Of a stretch of DNA of 64,000 nucleotides, positions 61,487 through 64,000 are shown piece after piece; the stretch's first letter is position 1, and each line of letters opens with the position of its first letter. The stretch covers positions 1,054,001-1,118,000 of the forward strand of contig NZ_CP102512.1 in assembly GCF_024612015.1 (NCBI RefSeq), in the 5' to 3' direction. The position numbers and the translations under genes are program-made. The DNA comes from Streptomyces sp. CA-210063 (lineage in GTDB: Bacteria; Actinomycetota; Actinomycetes; Streptomycetales; Streptomycetaceae). A model generated the notes under the pieces. The model saw only the letters and a program-made list of their open reading frames with translations, did no database searches and was not told the DNA's origin.

Positions 61487-62542
61487 CTACGTGGAGGCGC
61501 GGCGCACCAGTGTGGTCGGCAGGACGACGCTGGACGGTGCGCCGCCGAGGCCCTGCTCCTGTTCCTCGGGCGTACGTCGTTCGAGGCCCCGGAGCAGCAG
61601 CCGGGCCATCAACCGCCCCATTCCTTCTATGTCCTGACGGACCGTCGTCAACGGTGGATCGGACTGCTCGGCCACCGGCAGCATGTCGTCGAAGCCCACC
61701 ACGGCGACGTCCTCGGGAACGCGCCGCCCTCGCTCCCGCAGTACGCGCAGGGCGCCGGCGGCGGATACGTCGTTGGCGGCGAACACCGCGTCCAACTCCG
61801 GGCAACGGTCGAGGAGTTCCCGCATGGCGCGCTCCCCGCCCGCCGGGGTGAAGTCGCCCTCCACGATCAGCCGGGGGTCGGCGTCCATCATGACGTCCCG
61901 GAACCCGTCGAGCCGGTCCACGGCGGAGGTCTGGTCGAGGGGCCCGGTGATGTGGGCGATGCGGGTGCGGCCGAGGCCGACGAGATGGCGTACGGCGTCC
62001 CGCGCGCCGCCCCGGTTGTCGCTGTCGACGTACACGGTGGACGTGTCGCCGCGCGTGCCGTCCGCCCAGCCGGGCCGGCCGCCGAACACGGTCGGTACTC
62101 CGGCGCCCTGGATCAGCCCCGGCAGCGGGTCGTCCAGGTGCAGCGAGAAGACGAGCGCCCCGTCGACATGTCCGCCGGCGAGATATCGCCCCACCCGCGC
62201 GTGGTCCTCGGGCCCTTCGGTGAGGAGCAGGACGAGCTGCGAGTCGTGTGCGGTCAACTCCTTGCTGATGCCGCGAAGTTGGAGGGCGAAGAAGGGGTCC
62301 GCGAAGACCCTGGTCTCCGGCTCGGCGATCACCACGGCCACGGCGTCGTGCCGGCGGGTGACCAGGCTGCGGGCGGCCTGATTCGGCACGTACCCGAGCT
62401 CCTCGACCGCCCTGCGCACCCGCTCCACCAGCGGCTCCCGAACGCCCTCGCCGCCATTGACGACCCGCGACACCGTCGCCCTGGACACCCCGGCCCGCGC
62501 GGCCACGGCCTCCAACGTGGGACGCGACGCTGTCTCGGTCAC
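61487..62542 (-). CDS. LacI family transcriptional regulator
   Basis: 351 residues from GTG 62542 with GGAGGAGA upstream. The HTH is TLEAVAARAGVSRATVSRVVNGGEGVREPL with hinge GYVPNQAARSLVTRR; the rest is a periplasmic-binding-like sugar domain (VYVDSDNRGGARDAVRHLVGLGRTRIAHITGP). The gene faces the glucanase gene and its promoter has a copy of the same operator, so it probably represses both until a glucan-derived sugar is present (inference). Confidence 0.9.
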   Translation of the reverse strand: MTETASRPTLEAVAARAGVSRATVSRVVNGGEGVREPLVERVRRAVEELGYVPNQAARSLVTRRHDAVAVVIAEPETRVFADPFFALQLRGISKELTAHDSQLVLLLTEGPEDHARVGRYLAGGHVDGALVFSLHLDDPLPGLIQGAGVPTVFGGRPGWADGTRGDTSTVYVDSDNRGGARDAVRHLVGLGRTRIAHITGPLDQTSAVDRLDGFRDVMMDADPRLIVEGDFTPAGGERAMRELLDRCPELDAVFAANDVSAAGALRVLRERGRRVPEDVAVVGFDDMLPVAEQSDPPLTTVRQDIEGMGRLMARLLLRGLERRTPEEQEQGLGGAPSSVVLPTTLVRRAST

Positions 62543-62598
62543 TGGGCGACTCTCCTCCGGGGCGGCTGCGATCAGGATAGCCCTGGAAAAGACACCGT

Positions 62599-62612
62599 TG
62601 AGAGCGCTCCCC
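62599..62612 (-). promoter_or_regulatory. LacI operator at the regulator's own promoter
   Basis: TGAGAGCGCTC is followed by CCC, so it has 12 of 14 bases of the palindrome found at the glucanase promoter. It lies 57 bases upstream of the lacI start and suggests autoregulation. Confidence 0.6.
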
Positions 62613-62834
62613 GACCGTCGGCCGGTGCCGTCGACCTCCAGACGTTCCGCGTCGGTGACGGCATCGAGCACCTGGTGACCGACGCACCCGGTGATCTGTC
62701 GGTCGGCCTACCCGGCCGAGGGCGCCCTCGGCCTCCGTCGAGACCGCCCGCACGGCGCCCCCGACCCGCCCGGACGGTGACCTGCCGGCCGTCCTTGCGA
62801 GGCCACCACCCGCGTGACGCTCTTCACCGGGCTC

Positions 62835-63851
62835 TCAGTGCTTGTGGGACGCGCCCGAGGCCTCGGACTCGGCGGACTCGTGCGGCTCATGGGGCTCGTA
62901 CCCCGGAATCGTGCCGTCCGTCTTGCGTACCAGGAACAGGCCGACCATGCCCATGTCGGAGTGGCTCTGGACGTGGCAGTGGTACATCCAGGCGCCGGCG
63001 CCGACACCCTCGCCGGCGACGACCTGGAAGCCGAAGGAGTCGGCGGGGCCGACGATCTTGTTGTCGATGACCTGGCTGGGGTCGTCGGGGCCGGTGAGCT
63101 GGCCGGTGCGGTTGTCGGCCCAGCGGTGACCGTGCAGATGGAAGGTGTGGTAGTACTCGCCGTGGGTGATGACGACGAACTCGACGCGGTCGCCCACGGT
63201 GGCGTCGAAGTCGGGGCCGGAGTGGGCGGGCTTGTTGTTGATCAGCATGTCGTTGAAGACGACGGTGACGGTCTTGTCGGGGAGGACGTCGCCCTTGCGG
63301 CGGACGATCACCGGGCCGTAGAGGCCTTTGCGGATGCCGCCCGTGCCGTGTTCGGTGCCGACGACATGGTCGTGGTAGTGCCAGTAGCCGGCGCTGCCCG
63401 CGCGCCAGGTGCCGTCCTTGCGGGCGCCGGGGGCGTGCGTGCGCCAGGTGTAGGTGCGGGTGCCGCCGGGCTCGACATCGCTCTTGTTGAGCTTGGTGCC
63501 GTCGCTGGAGATCTCGTAGTCGAGACCGTGGACGTGCAGGCTGGCCGCCACATCCATCGTGTTCTCGAACTCGATGTGCAGCGTGTCGCCCTCGTTGAGC
63601 TCGATCAACGGGCCGGGAATCGAGGCCTTGCCCTTCTCGAAGCCGTAGCCCATCTGCCCGTCGGGCAGCTTCTCGGCGTACATCTTGATGTGCTTGACCT
63701 CGCCGCCGGCCGGGGCCGTCTTCGCCGGCATGGCGGCGCTCGCGGCCTCGGGACTGGCGACGGTCTCAATGGCCAAGGACAACGATGTCGCGGCAGCCGC
63801 GCCACCCAGCAGCAGCCGCCGGTTGAACCCTCGTCTGTCCATTCCGTCCAT
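62835..63851 (-). CDS. Two-domain multicopper oxidase, small laccase
   Basis: 338 residues from ATG 63851 (GGGGAG upstream); an internal ATG at 63842 begins [14 protein letters not shown], a Tat signal. All copper-binding motifs are present: [29 protein letters not shown] and [14 protein letters not shown]. The two-cupredoxin layout and close likeness to S. coelicolor SLAC support a homotrimeric extracellular phenol oxidase. The C-terminus is His-rich (ASGASHKH). The promoter region runs to the window edge. Confidence 0.93.
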   Translation of the reverse strand: MDGMDRRGFNRRLLLGGAAAATSLSLAIETVASPEAASAAMPAKTAPAGGEVKHIKMYAEKLPDGQMGYGFEKGKASIPGPLIELNEGDTLHIEFENTMDVAASLHVHGLDYEISSDGTKLNKSDVEPGGTRTYTWRTHAPGARKDGTWRAGSAGYWHYHDHVVGTEHGTGGIRKGLYGPVIVRRKGDVLPDKTVTVVFNDMLINNKPAHSGPDFDATVGDRVEFVVITHGEYYHTFHLHGHRWADNRTGQLTGPDDPSQVIDNKIVGPADSFGFQVVAGEGVGAGAWMYHCHVQSHSDMGMVGLFLVRKTDGTIPGYEPHEPHESAESEASGASHKH

Positions 63852-64000
63852 GCGGAACTCCCCACCCTGATACGGAGCTTGCGGAGACGCATCTGTGATC
63901 AACCTGTGAGACGGTAGCGGCAGCGCGGCCGTTTCTCCACACCCTGGACAAAGTTCGTGCCCTTTCGGTCATAGGTATTGGCGGGCCGCGCAAAGGGGTC

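Noticed and set aside
60056..63070. Very long open frame on the plus strand across the glucanase, lacI and laccase region
   Set aside because: It runs out of phase or antisense through three well-supported genes; long antisense frames are a normal effect of high GC content.

Overview
The window is high-GC actinobacterial DNA and reads as a Streptomyces chromosome segment. Evidence is the frequent GTG starts, stop/start overlaps inside operons, an SsgA-like protein, a WhiB-like protein, a two-domain laccase and a complete hopanoid operon. From memory, gene order matches the S. coelicolor block running backwards from about SCO6768 (dxs paralogue) through zitB/SCO6751, idi/SCO6750, SCO6745 and ssgD/SCO6722 to the small laccase SCO6712. 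This is recall, not a search.

Positions 1-11.3 kb (minus strand) hold the hopanoid operon, transcribed from hpnC: hpnC, hpnD, a 46-codon ORF, hpnE, a polyprenyl diphosphate synthase, shc, hpnG, hpnH, ispG and a dxs cut by the window edge. Nearly every junction overlaps or is only a few bases long. The genes cover isoprenoid supply (Dxs, IspG), chain elongation, squalene formation (HpnC/D/E), cyclisation (Shc), and adenosyl addition and removal (HpnH, HpnG). A possible leaderless upstream ORF overlaps the hpnC start.

Positions 11.6-18.7 kb (minus) hold a surface-polymer or lipid-like cluster: a TagGH-type ABC exporter, a family 2 glycosyltransferase, two CDP-alcohol phosphotransferases (one fused to a degenerate N-terminal domain), a glycerol-1-phosphate dehydrogenase-like enzyme and a sugar/alcohol-phosphate cytidylyltransferase. 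Together these suggest a CDP-activated polyol phosphate made in the cytoplasm and a glycosylated product exported. I regard this as the least described system here.

Positions 19.1-29.4 kb carry mixed core genes: galE, a zinc exporter with a candidate Zur site, a GNAT protein, idi, an anti-sigma-type ATPase, an enoyl-CoA hydratase, a DJ-1/GlxA pair, an SCO6745-family protein, a 47-residue LPFR protein and tex. Positions 29.5-42.2 kb hold an ABC-F protein, two redox proteins, a BCCT transporter, two secreted peptidases in one unit, a secreted M1 aminopeptidase, an orphan ATP-synthase b-like protein, a macro-domain protein and a MerR regulator, then a decayed SDR gene inside a repeat-rich gap.

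Positions 42.6-47.4 kb are a beta-oxidation unit (CaiB-type CoA transferase, thiolase, FadB/FadJ-like protein). Positions 47.5-58.7 kb include a YjbR protein, an enoyl-reductase-like protein, endonuclease V, a Ycf48-like propeller, SsgD, a second ABC-F gene with a long leader carrying a three-codon upstream ORF, a dimethylargininase, an acyl-ACP desaturase with a striking promoter dyad, an SDR, an odd tRNA with a GUC anticodon, and a WhiB-like protein. Positions 59.0-64.0 kb carry a VOC protein, a family 64 glucanase facing a LacI regulator (both with copies of the same palindrome), and the small laccase.

No CRISPR array, insertion sequence, integrase or phage module was seen. Intergenic gaps repeatedly contain GC-rich palindromic elements of two or three related types, mostly at gene 3' ends.
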